NCBI GenBank assembly: GCA_000442125.1 | Contig: KE546979.1 | Span: 682,001 to 746,000 of the forward strand | Direction: 5' to 3' | DNA: 64,000 nucleotides | DNA from: Opeltia flavorubescens | Lineage: Eukaryota > Ascomycota > Lecanoromycetes > Teloschistales > Teloschistaceae | In this document: in pieces, positions 1 through 11,244 of the stretch | Layout: every line of letters starts with the position of its first letter | How positions within the stretch are numbered: the stretch's first letter is position 1 | The notes under the pieces: model-generated | Database searches by the model: none | Told to the model about the DNA's origin: nothing | The model's input: only the letters and a program-made list of their open reading frames with translations | Program-made: the position numbers and the translations under genes

Positions 1-1114
1 ATAAAGGATTGTCACTTGCCCATTTTTGGGAGTGGGCGACCCGCCAATAGCTGTTGATCCGCTCGTAAGTCCGGACAAGATCGGCATCGACGGAAACGGG
101 TGATCTTGCGTGAGGAGCAGAAATGGTAATAATGGTGTTGACTGAATTTGACTGATAATTCGGCATGGTAAGCATCGTACGAGCAGCAACGCCGCCCATG
201 GAATGACCGATAAGGATGACAGAACTAGGATCAGGCAATCCTGGGTCTCGTTGCGACCTCCGTGGATCATGATAAAGGGATAGAATGTAGGCCACCGCAT
301 CATTTAGATATTCAGCCTGGTCCAGAAGTGTCTGTCCATGAAAGGCAGTGAAGTCCTCGTTGAAGTCGATCGAAAAAAAGTCAATGCTTGTCGCCCCCCC
401 CTTCAACGCTGCCTTATCCTGCTGGACGGTATTATAGTAATGCTGAACGGTCTCAGACGCCAGAGACCTGGCTTGCTTGTAGCTCCCAGCATTTCCGGGG
501 ATGAACAGCACAGGGACACCTTTGACCTGGCGCTGTTAGCCCACTTTGTTACACGCGGGCAGAAATTGCCATACCTTTCGATCTTCATCGAACCCAATCT
601 CCCTGTATAAATGCAGCGAGTACTTAGAAGCGAAACGGGTATGTTCCGTATCGAAGTCGGCGAATTTGAAGAACATTGAACGGGTGTAGTACATGTCACA
701 GCCTTTGGCGTCTAGCTGCGTCGTCGTGAAAGACTGCAGGATGAAAAGCATCAAAAGAATGGCGGAGAGAGCAGCAGTGAGGATAAGGAGCGAGCAAGAC
801 CAAGGACTTCGGATGCGATGCCACCGCCGCGCACGAGAATCCAGCATTTTGTCTTCTGGCTGCTGGGTGGTGGACTGTTCTGATTTTCTCCGGGATGGTT
901 GTGGTTTCGTTGACGATGTCCATGTGTCGGAAGACAATTGGGCTGGTGACAAAGCCTTTTCTATCTTCCGACGATCAAGAGTTTCGGAATGGCGTGTTAC
1001 GTCAAATTTAGCGGTCGAGAAGGTCTTCTTCTCGTCAGGGTCGAACTTGGATGGTTCCTGGGCACCTCCATCATTATTATCCTCATCGGCTGAGGAGGAG
1101 AGCTTTCTTCGCAT
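1..1114 (-). CDS. bst1: GPI inositol-deacylase Bst1/PGAP1, 5' part (runs off the window)
   Basis: ER membrane lipase that removes the acyl chain from the inositol of GPI anchors, allowing GPI-proteins to leave the ER and feeding ER quality control. Exons are 1114-575 and 526-1 (continuing past base 1), with a 48-nt intron carrying GCTAAC near its end. About 355 residues are visible. The N-terminus is basic and Ser-rich, with one membrane segment at about residues 106-130. The lumenal lipase domain follows: family segments PVLFIPGNAGSYKQ and YTRSMFFKFADFD, and the nucleophile elbow GHSMGG with its catalytic Ser. The ATG at 1114 is the first in-frame ATG after an upstream stop. The C-terminal membrane region lies outside the window. 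Family identity is recognised from the sequence; the exact start is inferred. Confidence 0.93.
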
Positions 1115-1768
1115 TGGACGCTGGCGAAAGCTTTTTTCATCAACCACCACGGCTGCTCTTGAAAAGGTGAGAACCTGCTGCCGCAGTTGGCAGCGCGCGG
1201 AAGCCTTATCGTCAAGATATCAGGGATGCGGACGTCAACCGATGGCTAAATGGGAGGCAGGATGAACCGAGATTTGCGGAAACGACCCGCCGTGGCTGGT
1301 GTCTTAGTCAGACGAGGGACGATGCTTGTCCGCTAAGGGTATATTCGCTTGGCAACCCGTATCACCTTTTATGCCAGGCGAACTTTATGACACGCTGTCA
1401 TAGATAGATGCGGTTCAGTCAACTGCTTTTGCGTGATAGTAGAATCGATGTATCGATTACGAGATATAGAGTAACTGTGTTCACCAAGATACGATTGGGC
1501 TCGGCAGAAAGGATCAGGTAGGAGCATTTATCAAAGTGAGACTTGAAGTTTGCTCCTTTATTTTACTGGTTACAACTTTGACACCATAACGTCTAGAAAA
1601 ATGAGAGCTCAACAGTTGGGTTATTTGCTACATTAAATTGTGCCGGAAACGGAGTTGGACACTTCACCACCTCAACCAATAGAGCTGTCTCAATGTCTTT
1701 GTGCTGGAGCAACAAAGTGCATTCATTCTGTCTCGTATTTCGGCGCCTGTTTTTGCATAGAATCAATA
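1115..1768. other. intergenic, bst1 5' side and irc3 3' side
   Basis: This 654-bp gap holds the upstream region of bst1 and the downstream region of irc3. Open frames here are short, start at non-ATG codons or lie antisense to genes. I see no RNA gene, repeat or clear TATA box. Confidence 0.6.
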
Positions 1769-3899
1769 TCAGGACGACAGAGGTCCTATTCTTACCTGCT
1801 CACGTTCCCTCATCCCGGTAACTTCTCTCGCTCGGTCTCGCTTCCTATCTTCTCTCTTTCTCGACGCTTCGAGTCTACCAAACCAACCTTTGGCCCCGAA
1901 CTTGATTTTCGTGATCATGTCTGTTGCTTTCCCTTTGCTGATTTGATCGGCCGTCAAATGATCGTCCAAATCCCGGAACTTATTCAAGAACAGGAGTTGC
2001 CCCTCAGTCGCCGGCATCTTCCTCCATTTTTGCGTATGTTGCACAAAATTCCAGGGGAATCGCGACGACGCAAACGTATCTGCGGCATGCACAGCGTCTG
2101 AAAAGGTCTCGGATTTTGCAATCAGACGTGGACGCATAAATGGGCTGCTCCCAGCATGACGCGTTCCATCAGGCACCTTTTGTGTATACCAAACACAAGC
2201 TAGACCGTTCTGGCTCCCTTCCGCAGGTGGCATCGCAATGGTCAGATACTCACCATCCTGACTAGATAGCACATAACGGTTCTCGCCTGCAAGCACCCAG
2301 GCAAGCGGACTGATGCCTCGAACGTGCCGATCAGCGGAAGTATCGTCAATCAAATCGTAGACGGAACCGTAATCCGTAAAGCTGATAGTCCGTTGCGGCA
2401 TCTGTCTTGCAAGGGCCGAAGGCTCATTAGTCTGAGCTTGCAAAGCTTGCTGTTCACGAAGAGCTTCGGTCTCCTTTCGTTCCTGCAGTGTCTTCATTTG
2501 AATGGCATCTGCTTCTTTAACCATCTCCCCAGGGTCTAAACCGAACAGTGTTGGTGTGGTGACGATACCGACAGTGAGCGAAGCCACCATGTCGATGACA
2601 TGGCAGTTCGCTTTCCCCGGATGGAGACGCATTCCTCGGCCAATCATTTGCACCAAGAGATTCCGTGATTTGGTTGGCCGAGCGAGCAAAACGCAGTCTA
2701 TATTCGGGATGTCTGTTCCCTCCGTGAAAACACCGCAGTTCAATAGAACAGGGAACCTTCGTTCTTTGAAAGCATCTAATCTGTCCCCACGTGTTTGCTT
2801 TGGTGTATCGCCAGTCACGAAACGCGCGTCAACGCCATGTGCTCGAAATGCTGCGGTCAGACTTGAGACATGGGCGAGATCAACACAAAAGACTATTGTG
2901 GACTTGCGGTCCGCTGCCTTTGACAGCCAAGCGCGCACGGTGATCTCGTTCGTCTCGTCATTGTTGACAGCCTTGGAAAGATCTCCTGCCTGAAAATCGC
3001 CCGAAGGTCCTTTTCTGACGCGCGAGATATCAGCATGAGATCGTACCGTTGTGAAAATAACGTTGGACAACCACTTGGATTGAATCATGTCAATGTAGTC
3101 CCTGGCGAAAATCAATTTACCATACCAAACTACTCTCCATGCTGAAACTTACTTATGATAGACAATGTGGTCAATAGCATCGCTTAGTCGAATACCATCG
3201 AAACGTGACAATGTCGCAGAGACTCCGACCAAAGCCGGTGAGTGACCGTGGCCTTTAGGCTTTACCAATCCGAAGTGCTGCAAAGTATCCATGTAAGTAG
3301 AAGCAGCGATGTGGTGGGCCTCATCCACAAGGACAAGTTTAAAACGTGCGGGATCGAACTTCGAGATCCGATCTCCCGAAGTAATACTTCTCACTGATGC
3401 AACGGTGATATCAGCAAGACCAGTCGCGTGCAGCTTCCCCATCTCGATCTCCACAGATTTGGCCGGATATGCGTCGGTACAGTGTCTAGCTGCCTGCTCA
3501 ACGAGTTCTCGACGATGGACAAGAATGAGCGTTTGAGTTGCGCCATCTTGCCATGGTTTGATACGGTCAATGAGTTGGGTGAAGATCACCTGTGGTACGT
3601 ATGAGCAGTGTATTCTCTACCTTTGCAGCTCCTCCGGGAACATTTACTGTCTTTCCACTGCCCGTTGCCAAAGAAATACCGAGCCTCTTGTGACCTCTTT
3701 CAAGGTATGATAAGACTGATTGAATGCATTCTTCTTGGTAATCTCGAAGATGAATGTGAGGGCCAGCTAAACGGGTTGAAGAGGAGGAAGCTCGATGTAT
3801 CGGAAATTGTGGTCTACAAAAGATATGGCCATGATAGCCATAGCTGCGTACATACGAGATCTCAGGACACCATCGGAGGCGCCATAACCTATACTGCAT
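1769..3899 (-). CDS. irc3: mitochondrial DEAD/H-box helicase Irc3
   Basis: Superfamily 2 double-strand DNA helicase that in yeast maintains mitochondrial DNA. Exons are 3899-3648, 3589-3153 and 3101-1769; introns of 58 and 51 nt keep phase, giving 673 aa. Motif I ATGSGKT spans the first splice (GKT|VIF). Motif II is VDEAHH and motif III VSAT. The C-terminal RecA domain has FTEGTDIP and motif [10 protein letters not shown]. The helicase core starts at LRDYQEEC; the preceding ~45 residues are Arg/Ser-rich and suit a mitochondrial presequence (inference). The tail after the core is highly charged. A nearby upstream ATG is out of frame and stops after five codons, so the ATG at 3899 was chosen. 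It faces rrn5 divergently. Confidence 0.92.
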
Positions 3900-4402
3900 T
3901 CCTCATGGTGAATAGACTAGCGGCAGCGCACCTGGCTTCCTTGTAGAGCAGCAGAATGAGACCCTCGGAGACAAATCTTGACCACAACTTGTATCCACAG
4001 TGCCAGATCGGTAGGCTAAAAAGTATGCCGATAGGGCTGGAATCGGAGTCCGATAAGATAAGATACATAATCCAATATTGCTCCCTAGACAACGTCGAGA
4101 TAGAAAGATTCAGTCTATATCAACCGTTCAATATGCGAATATGCATATCTCGCAAAACGATTCCATAAAGGCTGAGATTTGAGATACATGAAAAGCGTCT
4201 TGCAACACATAATTACCAGTCAGGGTTGTAGTTTTACTGCTCAATTGAAAATGCAAGTTCCATGTTAGACCGTGCTTCTTCATAGGTAAAGGCCTTAAAA
4301 AACTACGCCCAACCATGAGGCACTCCTGACGATGTGAAGTTGCAAATGGGCTTTGACTGAAATTTCCTCTTATCTCTTTGAATCAGAGGTTCATGCACAG
4401 AA
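3900..4402. promoter_or_regulatory. divergent promoter region irc3 / rrn5
   Basis: A 503-bp gap between the start codons of two divergent genes must hold both promoters. No conserved element or RNA gene can be named from the sequence; assignment as promoter is from position only. Confidence 0.5.
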
Positions 4403-6553
4403 ATGTCATCTTCAAGCAAACGTTATATTCAACTGAGCGATCGTGAATCTAAAAATAAGACAGAAAATCTTAGTGGGACGTCTTCATCTTTTAATTCCAC
4501 AGCTAGTCAGTCATCTGTATCATCTTCCGTATCCAAAGAAGGTGGCGGCAGGCCGAAGAAAAGGAAGAGAAGTGCTAGCGAAGAGACTGGTGTCCGTGTA
4601 AGAAATCCAACCCGCTTTTATAGCACCAACTATCACAATCTATTCAACAAAACCATACAAGATCTTCAGCCTAGGTCTCATGGACTCGCCGACGAAATTG
4701 GCTTGAAGACAAGTCGAATTGGTATTTCGACATGGTCGCCTGATGAAAAAGCTCAATTCTTTCGAGGCATAGCGCGCCACAGCTGGAACAACTTGCCAGC
4801 TATTGCAGCCCTCATCGGAACCAAGACAGAGCTTGAGGTGCACGTGTATCTTCGAGTCCTTCAGGAAGCTAGCAAGAAGCAGCACAAGTATGGCGACAGA
4901 CGATGGTTGATCGGTCCAGCAGATATAACTACTGCAGTCGAGATTTCAGATCCGTGCTGTGCTTCTCTAGAGCAAGCTGCTGATGCTATGGCGGTTTTAC
5001 AGCAACGGTATGAGGAACACCATGAGAAAGAAAGACACGGCGAGCTGTGGAGATTGGATCGAAAGATGGCCCAATGGGCTGATCAACGTTTATCTGAGGG
5101 CGAGGAAGGTAGGATTGAAGTCTCCAGAAGGCTACCAGCGGCTGAAATCCTCGATCTGAGCCAGTTTCTTGAACTATCGACTAACATCTTCATGAATTCC
5201 AATGAGTCTCACAACAATTACCGCTCATTTGTTTCGAGATCCGAGAAACCGTCGATGCTGTACACGGCTTTTGCAGACTTACATACTTTAGTCTTGAGTG
5301 TTACAAAACGACTGATTCAATCATCGTTGTTCTTCGCAATGTCTAGGCTTCGAACAACCCAAACTTCGCATTATGCTCACAAGCAAGCCGTGAAACAAGC
5401 TGACGTGTTGACAGCATGCCGGGTGTTAGGTATGAAGCATAGCATTAAGGACTATTGGATCCGTGTTCCTCGCAGGTGCAAGCTGAATGTGCACGACCTG
5501 GCAAATGCCAGAATCTCAAATAAAGCGTTAGATTACAACGAGGTTGAAAGGGCGCTTACGTATGCCAAACCTGTCGAAGGTCAGAGTTTTGATGCGGCCA
5601 ATTGGGACGAAAGCTGCAATACTAGTCCTGTATCACCTGAAGAAATCGGGTCAGAATTGGAGTCACAATCCATCGAGTCCTCGTCCACAAACGTCGATTG
5701 GACCGAAGACTCACCACACCAAAGCGGAACGGAAACGGACTTCTTTGCGCTAGGAGAAAGGTTCGGTGATCGAGTGGACCTGTACCTTGAGCACGTCGAT
5801 CAGAATGCGAGCGAAAAGGAAGAGCTTCGTTTATGGAAGATGCTAAGTAGAAGTCCCCCGCCAGACATCTCGATTCAAAAGTCACCCGCCGAAATTAGCA
5901 ATCCTGGGCCGTACCGCAAAAACAAATCCGGCATGGATAATTGGAGAGACTGGCTTGATTTCAGACCTGAATGGGAAACCTGTAATCTCGGTAGCCTGGA
6001 GAATGATTTCGCCGAGAATGGAAAGCAGATGAGGGTCCGCTTTGAAACATCAGCACGGCGGGACGACATACAGAAAATTTACTTACGACCGGATCGCAAG
6101 GGGAGAATATTACCATCTTCGAGCGAAGGCGGAGATGATGCTCACTATACAACCTCTGCGAGCAACCACATGTCCACAAGCCCCGAGGCTACATTTCTGA
6201 ACAAAGCGTCAACAGGTGATATAAGTGTTGCAGATGAGGAAGATTTCGACGAGTCGGACCATCGTCCTGACGATGAATACTCCCAAGAGCTGGAAGAAGA
6301 CTTCAGAGATACCATCAAAGACCGCCCTGACTTACCACAGCTCTCTGAACAAGTAGTCCAAACTTGTGTAGTCGACGATGGATCCCCGCCGCCGGGTGAA
6401 CAGCGTCTTGAATCCGGGCCCATCCGTATATCTTCTTCCGAGGATGAAGAGGAGAGCGGAAGCGAAAGCGAATATGATGATCGAAACAAGCAAAGTCTGG
6501 AGAGACCTACCGAGGAGTATTCGGATAGTATTTCTAATGGTAGTGACTCCTAG
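4403..6553 (+). CDS. rrn5: RNA polymerase I upstream activation factor subunit Rrn5
   Basis: Component of the upstream activation factor that binds rDNA promoters and recruits RNA polymerase I. It is one uninterrupted frame of 716 aa. The first 60 residues are Ser-rich and carry a basic nuclear signal (GGGRPKKRKR, about 47-56). A SANT/Myb-like domain follows at about 109-157, with STWSPDEKAQFFRGIARHS and GTKTELEV, the segment that identifies this family. The middle is helical and the last ~250 residues are acidic and low in complexity, with Glu/Asp/Ser runs. It is about twice the length of yeast Rrn5, with the excess in the acidic tail. The C-terminus converges on the rsc8-like gene. Family assignment rests on the SANT segment. 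Confidence 0.85.
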   Translation: MSSSSKRYIQLSDRESKNKTENLSGTSSSFNSTASQSSVSSSVSKEGGGRPKKRKRSASEETGVRVRNPTRFYSTNYHNLFNKTIQDLQPRSHGLADEIGLKTSRIGISTWSPDEKAQFFRGIARHSWNNLPAIAALIGTKTELEVHVYLRVLQEASKKQHKYGDRRWLIGPADITTAVEISDPCCASLEQAADAMAVLQQRYEEHHEKERHGELWRLDRKMAQWADQRLSEGEEGRIEVSRRLPAAEILDLSQFLELSTNIFMNSNESHNNYRSFVSRSEKPSMLYTAFADLHTLVLSVTKRLIQSSLFFAMSRLRTTQTSHYAHKQAVKQADVLTACRVLGMKHSIKDYWIRVPRRCKLNVHDLANARISNKALDYNEVERALTYAKPVEGQSFDAANWDESCNTSPVSPEEIGSELESQSIESSSTNVDWTEDSPHQSGTETDFFALGERFGDRVDLYLEHVDQNASEKEELRLWKMLSRSPPPDISIQKSPAEISNPGPYRKNKSGMDNWRDWLDFRPEWETCNLGSLENDFAENGKQMRVRFETSARRDDIQKIYLRPDRKGRILPSSSEGGDDAHYTTSASNHMSTSPEATFLNKASTGDISVADEEDFDESDHRPDDEYSQELEEDFRDTIKDRPDLPQLSEQVVQTCVVDDGSPPPGEQRLESGPIRISSSEDEEESGSESEYDDRNKQSLERPTEEYSDSISNGSDS

Positions 6554-6910
6554 AAAAACTCGAACTGGCCAACAACGTCATCTTGGATGTAGCCTGAGCA
6601 AGGAACTACGATACCGCTAGGCTTGAAAGTATAGCTTGTCCAACTCACATGGAAGGTATCTTGATTGACCAAAGGGCCTTCAATTGATCTTTGAGAATTG
6701 GAGGCACTCACTCCTGTTGGAATGGTCGACCACAACCGTAGGTTTCCCAACATGATTGCGACTTATCTGCTCCTTTCTCGTGGTAATCTCAAATTTAAGT
6801 CAGGCCGGACTATATTACCATCTTCATCGAGTTGAAATCGCCTGATGATACATTCCGATTTCCCATCGAACGCCCCTTTTCGTTCGCCTCCGATTCAAAA
6901 CCCTCGATGA
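6554..6910. other. convergent intergenic region rrn5 / rsc8
   Basis: A 357-bp gap between two converging stop codons, presumably both 3' UTRs. I see no gene, repeat or RNA structure in it. Confidence 0.6.
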
Positions 6911-9176
6911 TCAAAGCTCAAAATTCCTGTAATTGCCACCAGTGACACTCAACGGCTGCACATTGTCCATTGAAAGATCTTGCGGCGCCTGGAAAGCAAA
7001 TCTTTCCCCTCCATAACCGATATCCCTGACCATCCTCGCACCTTCCTCTCCTCCTTTCATGCTCGCCGCGCGCATCGTCTCCTCAGCTTCTGCAAGGCGT
7101 TTCCGAAACGCCAACCGATCAAGGAAAAGTTGCTGACGACCACGTTCGAGCTCTCTGCGCTCTGCTTGCAGCGTATTCTCCAATTCCGAGAATTGTTGCA
7201 GTTTTAATTCGAGCTTTTGGAGTGTCGTATTTACCGCGCTTGAAACCAAGCGTGTCATTTCGCGCTCTTCAAGGGACGCTAATGCACCCGCACGAGCGGC
7301 TGATGTTGCCAAAGCGATAGTTTCCACCGAAGGCTGGTCGTGACTGCCCTCTTGTATCGTAATCTGATTATCATCCGTTGCTCGCGGACTCTCACTCACA
7401 TCCACTTCCATTGAGTCCTCTTCTGTTTTCATGCCCTCCTTGTCTTTCTCTTTTCCCTTTTCTGGCGCTTCTCCTCCACCCACGCCTCCCTCTATTCGCT
7501 TTTGGAGTCCCTTCCGGATCGCCTGTACCGATCGTCCTGCAGCAGCAGCTGCGACTTCAGGCTCGCTCATTCCCACCAGGAATCCGACCACAGTCATCAC
7601 CGAGTTCTCTGCTTTGCTAAAGGGGATTCGACCCTGATCCAACGGGCCATAGCTGTGGGCTTCGTGTGCATTGTTCTCCAAATAGTTGTCCTCAATCTCG
7701 AGCTGCAAGAATTTCAATACACATTCTTCGCGTGTACGTGATTCGACGTGGTCAGCAATTGAATCCCAATTATCATCGAAAAGTTCCAAAGCTTCGAGGA
7801 GTCGGAGGAGCTCTGCGTCAGTCCAACCCTTTTCACGATCAGGGATGGCGGTATATTCCCCATCCTCAAGCTTGACAAAATCCCATTGATTGTGGGGACC
7901 AGGTTGTCGTGCAACCCGAAAGCATTCCCCACACAAGTCGTACTTGAGTTTCGATGCAGCTGAGCCTGTAGCGGAAGTCGAACGGGTGTAGTGGTACCTT
8001 GAACGAGTACAGTCGATACCGCACGAGTAACAATACACAGCTTTCTTGGTCTCCTTTGCAAGTTCTTCGATTGCAGATTCTGCTGACATGACACGGTTCG
8101 GCGCTGGATCGTCGCCATTTGCTTGCTTATCCTGGGCGGCTGCAGTAACATCTTTGCCGTTCTGATCATAGATATTGCGTCGTATCTCAAGATTAAGGCT
8201 CATTTTCGATTGGGGCGAGGCCTCACGATATGCGCGAAGGAGACTTCTTTCTGTGCTTTCGTAAGGTCTGCCGTCAGTTGCTTGCGATCCAGGAGCCGGC
8301 TGGAATGGCTGCAGCCCACGAGGGGTGTCTGCCTTGATTCGGAAGTGACCGGTGAACGGAGGTCCACTCGCAGAAGGTCGCGTTTCTGGGTCAATCTGGA
8401 CAGCGCATTAGCCAAACTCGCTGCTCGCAATGGCCCTAGTAATTACTTGATAGTTGATCAGACCCCATTGCTCGAGAAAAGCGTGCACCCTCATGATCGA
8501 ACAAACATCTCCAGCTAGGTTTCTTCGGCAGGCAGTGACTGTGAGGTATTCTGCTGGGTTCAGTCTGTAGGTATTGATCATAAAATCTCGGTAGTCTTTG
8601 TACACTGCTTCGGTCTTGCTTCGATTGCGACTATTAAAGAACTCAGGCAGCGCCTTACGTTCTTGGTCGTGAATCTTATGCATGTCGAACCACGTGCTGT
8701 AGCTCGGCAGAATAATAGAGTATGTTTGTTGGATAAGATGTGATCGAGCTGAGGCCTCTTGCGCCGTTTTGGATTGTCCAAGCTGCTCTTCTGATGTATC
8801 TGTAGGAGGCTGTTGGCCTTCATCTTTCGAAGGGCTGCCACTCGGCTTTTGTGAGTCGTCCTCCATGCCAGCCATCTCTTGATCTTCTTTGACCGTTTCG
8901 TCATTTTCCGGAAGTGGCGCATCTGGAGCATCAAGGGGATTATCTGAGATAGGGTTGGGTGTGCTTTCTTGGGGTCTCACTGGTGATTCTGCTGATTGGT
9001 TTGGCGTAGCTGAGGTCCGTTCGTTGATTGGAGCTTCAATAGACCACATTATTAGCTTAAGAGGTTCTATCAATGCACAAATCTTCAATATCGTTCGTAC
9101 CTGCTGCGTCGATGTTCAGGTTGTTGGTTGGCACCTGACCTGGTGAGTTCACACCTTGATCTTCTCCCTTCTCCAT
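6911..9176 (-). CDS. rsc8: SWI/SNF or RSC chromatin-remodelling subunit (Swi3/Rsc8/SMARCC)
   Basis: Scaffold subunit of ATP-dependent nucleosome remodellers. Exons are 9176-9101, 9033-8447 and 8395-6911, with introns of 67 and 51 nt that both contain a GCTAAT branch-like site; product 715 aa. Domain order is that of the family: acidic N-terminus; SWIRM domain about 126-221 ([25 protein letters not shown]); ZZ-type zinc finger about 343-382 (CYSC, CGEC); SANT about 411-456 ([14 protein letters not shown]); C-terminal coiled coil about 605-660 rich in Glu/Arg/Leu. The first 25 residues come from a small exon with ATG at 9176. Swi3 and Rsc8 orthologues cannot be separated without alignment, so the symbol is approximate. 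Confidence 0.93.
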
Positions 9177-9691
9177 CGTTAAAGGCAATGAAGAATCTAT
9201 TGGATCAGGGTTCAGCAAACTTCCATCCATCGTTCAAATCGATGTTAGCCCTGTGCTGCAGAAGCTCTTCTTTGACGGTTTGCGTCGATCGATTTGTAGC
9301 TACTATCCGTGGCAGGGAGGAAATTTATTTATTAGTGGGCGCGCATTGGGATGACATTGATCATATCACATGAGAGTAGAAAGAAGGCACGAGATTATCG
9401 ACAGATGAGTTGATATATTTGGAGTCGAGCGGGCTGTTCTGAGTATGTCGTAAGATTGTATCGACGCGTGGTGGTAGGGATCAAGTCGCAAACCGCAGGC
9501 TTAGAACGAAACGTGTGTGCTGAGTCAGCTGCGGCTCTGCGGAGTTATAGATCATAGCCACAGTTCACCTACCACTCGCTTCGACTTTCTGATCACCGTC
9601 CTTCGACCACCTCTGCTGATGTTTTGAACAAATCAGGAGATAGAAGCAGTAGTCATGACACCAAAGTCTACCTAGACTCCCAATCAACAAG
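9177..9691. promoter_or_regulatory. divergent promoter region rsc8 / ETF alpha
   Basis: A 515-bp gap between two divergent start codons. It must carry both promoters; no specific element is recognisable. Confidence 0.5.
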
Positions 9692-10910
9692 ATGTTACCA
9701 AGAGCAGGGAGACATGCTATACCACGGATGTGGATCAGTGTCCGATCAACGTCCAGACAGCATGTAGCGTTTCCAATAATTACCCGATTATTGAGCTCCC
9801 TTGCAGTACTTGAACAGAGGAATGGAAAACTTGAACATTCTTCGCTCAGTGCCGTGACTGCGGCACAGAAGGTAGGAGGCTCTGTCGTTGGTCTTGTTGC
9901 TGGCAGCGGGATTAGGGCAGTCGCAGAGGAGGCGTCTAAAGTCAAGGGCTTAGAAAAAATTATCATGGTCGAAAATGGTGCTTATGATAAAGTAAGATGA
10001 CTTTCGGAAGCATTAGGATCGATTTGGCGACTTCGTCAAGCTGAAAAGCCAATGCAGGGACTTCCGGAAAATTATGCGCCATTGCTCGTGGAAAACATTA
10101 ACAAAGGTGGATTTACACATGTCTTCGCTGGACATTCGGCGTTTGGCAAGGGAGTGATGCCTCGGGTCGCGGCTTTGCTTGATACGCAACAGATATCCGA
10201 CATCACCGCGATTGAAAGCGAAGACAGTGAGCTCGCTATATTGGTTATCAATGCTAGATACGGGCTGACGTAACTTAGCATTCGTACGGCCCATATACGC
10301 CGGCAATGCAATCCTCACTATACAGTCGAAAGATTTCATCAAAGTTATCACAGTCCGAGGCACTTCGTTCGCTGCAGCCGATGCAGAAGGTGGCTCGGCG
10401 GAGATTAGTGAAGGCGTCGACCCCAAAGCGCCATCGCAGACGGAATGGGTCTCTGAGGATCTTACCAAATCAGACCGACCAGATCTGGCTACGGCAGGTC
10501 GGGTAGTTTCCGGTGGAAGAGGGCTGAAGTCAAAGGAACAGTTTAACCAGCTGATTCCTCCTTTGGCTGATGCGTTAGGTGCTGCCATTGGAGCTTCACG
10601 AGCAGCAGTCGACAGCGGCTTCGCAGATAACAGTCTGCAGGTAGNTCAAACAGGCAAAAACGTTGCGCCGCAGCTGTACCTCTGCGCCGGTATTTCCGGG
10701 GCAATTCAGCATTTGGCGGGCATGAAAGACAGTAAAGTGATTGCGGCCATCAACAAGGACGCTGATGCCCCAATATTCCAAGTGGCAGATGTCGGCTTGG
10801 TGGTGAGTCCTAATGATGCTATCAATTTCAGCCCTGATCGCTGACACAAGCTCCAGGGAGATTTATTTGACAAGGTACCCGAGATGACCGAAAAATTAAA
10901 ACAACAATAA
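9692..10910 (+). CDS. etfA: electron transfer flavoprotein alpha subunit, mitochondrial
   Basis: FAD-binding subunit of the matrix flavoprotein that passes electrons from acyl-CoA and amino-acid dehydrogenases to ETF:ubiquinone oxidoreductase (yeast AIM45). Exons are 9692-9991, 10058-10226, 10279-10802 and 10857-10910; introns of 66, 52 and 54 nt keep phase; 348 aa. The N-terminus is Arg/Ser-rich and lacks acids, as a presequence should, and runs into [11 protein letters not shown]. The C-terminal FAD domain shows [32 protein letters not shown] and [20 protein letters not shown]. An ambiguous base at 10,645 leaves one codon undefined (gnt; Gly is usual in this family). The last exon is only 18 codons. 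Length fits the family. Confidence 0.95.
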
Positions 10911-11244
10911 TNATCTATGTAATCTTCCAAATTTTTAAATTTGATATATATTTTTTCCCATCTCATTCGATGCTGATAGATTGAGAAACATACACCCAGC
11001 GTCGCTCAATTTCTTGCCTCCCTCTAAATCGAATCTCCTTGACTTTGAATATTCCTCACCAATACATTTCTATCTCTATAAGCTCGCGTTTCCGTGTTTT
11101 CGTGTGGAAGTGGCTCGTTGGCTGTGGGCGAATCAGCTTGATATCCGGATCATGTACCCCGCCTTGCGTCACCGGATATTGATATTTCCTACCCAAACCC
11201 GGAGCGCAACTCGGGTACTCTGATACGCCATTCACCTAAAATCA
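10911..11244. other. intergenic, ETF alpha to transcription factor
   Basis: A 334-bp gap between two co-directional genes. It contains an AT-rich stretch just after the ETF stop codon and one ambiguous base at 10,912. No further feature seen. Confidence 0.55.

Noticed and set aside
693-1265. 190-codon plus-strand frame
   Set aside because: Antisense to the bst1 first exon, no family features and starts at a non-ATG codon.
6145-6489. 114-codon Ser-rich minus-strand frame
   Set aside because: Mirror of the acidic low-complexity tail of rrn5; not an independent gene.
10013-10588. 191-codon minus-strand frame
   Set aside because: Antisense to the ETF alpha exons, which have unmistakable family motifs.
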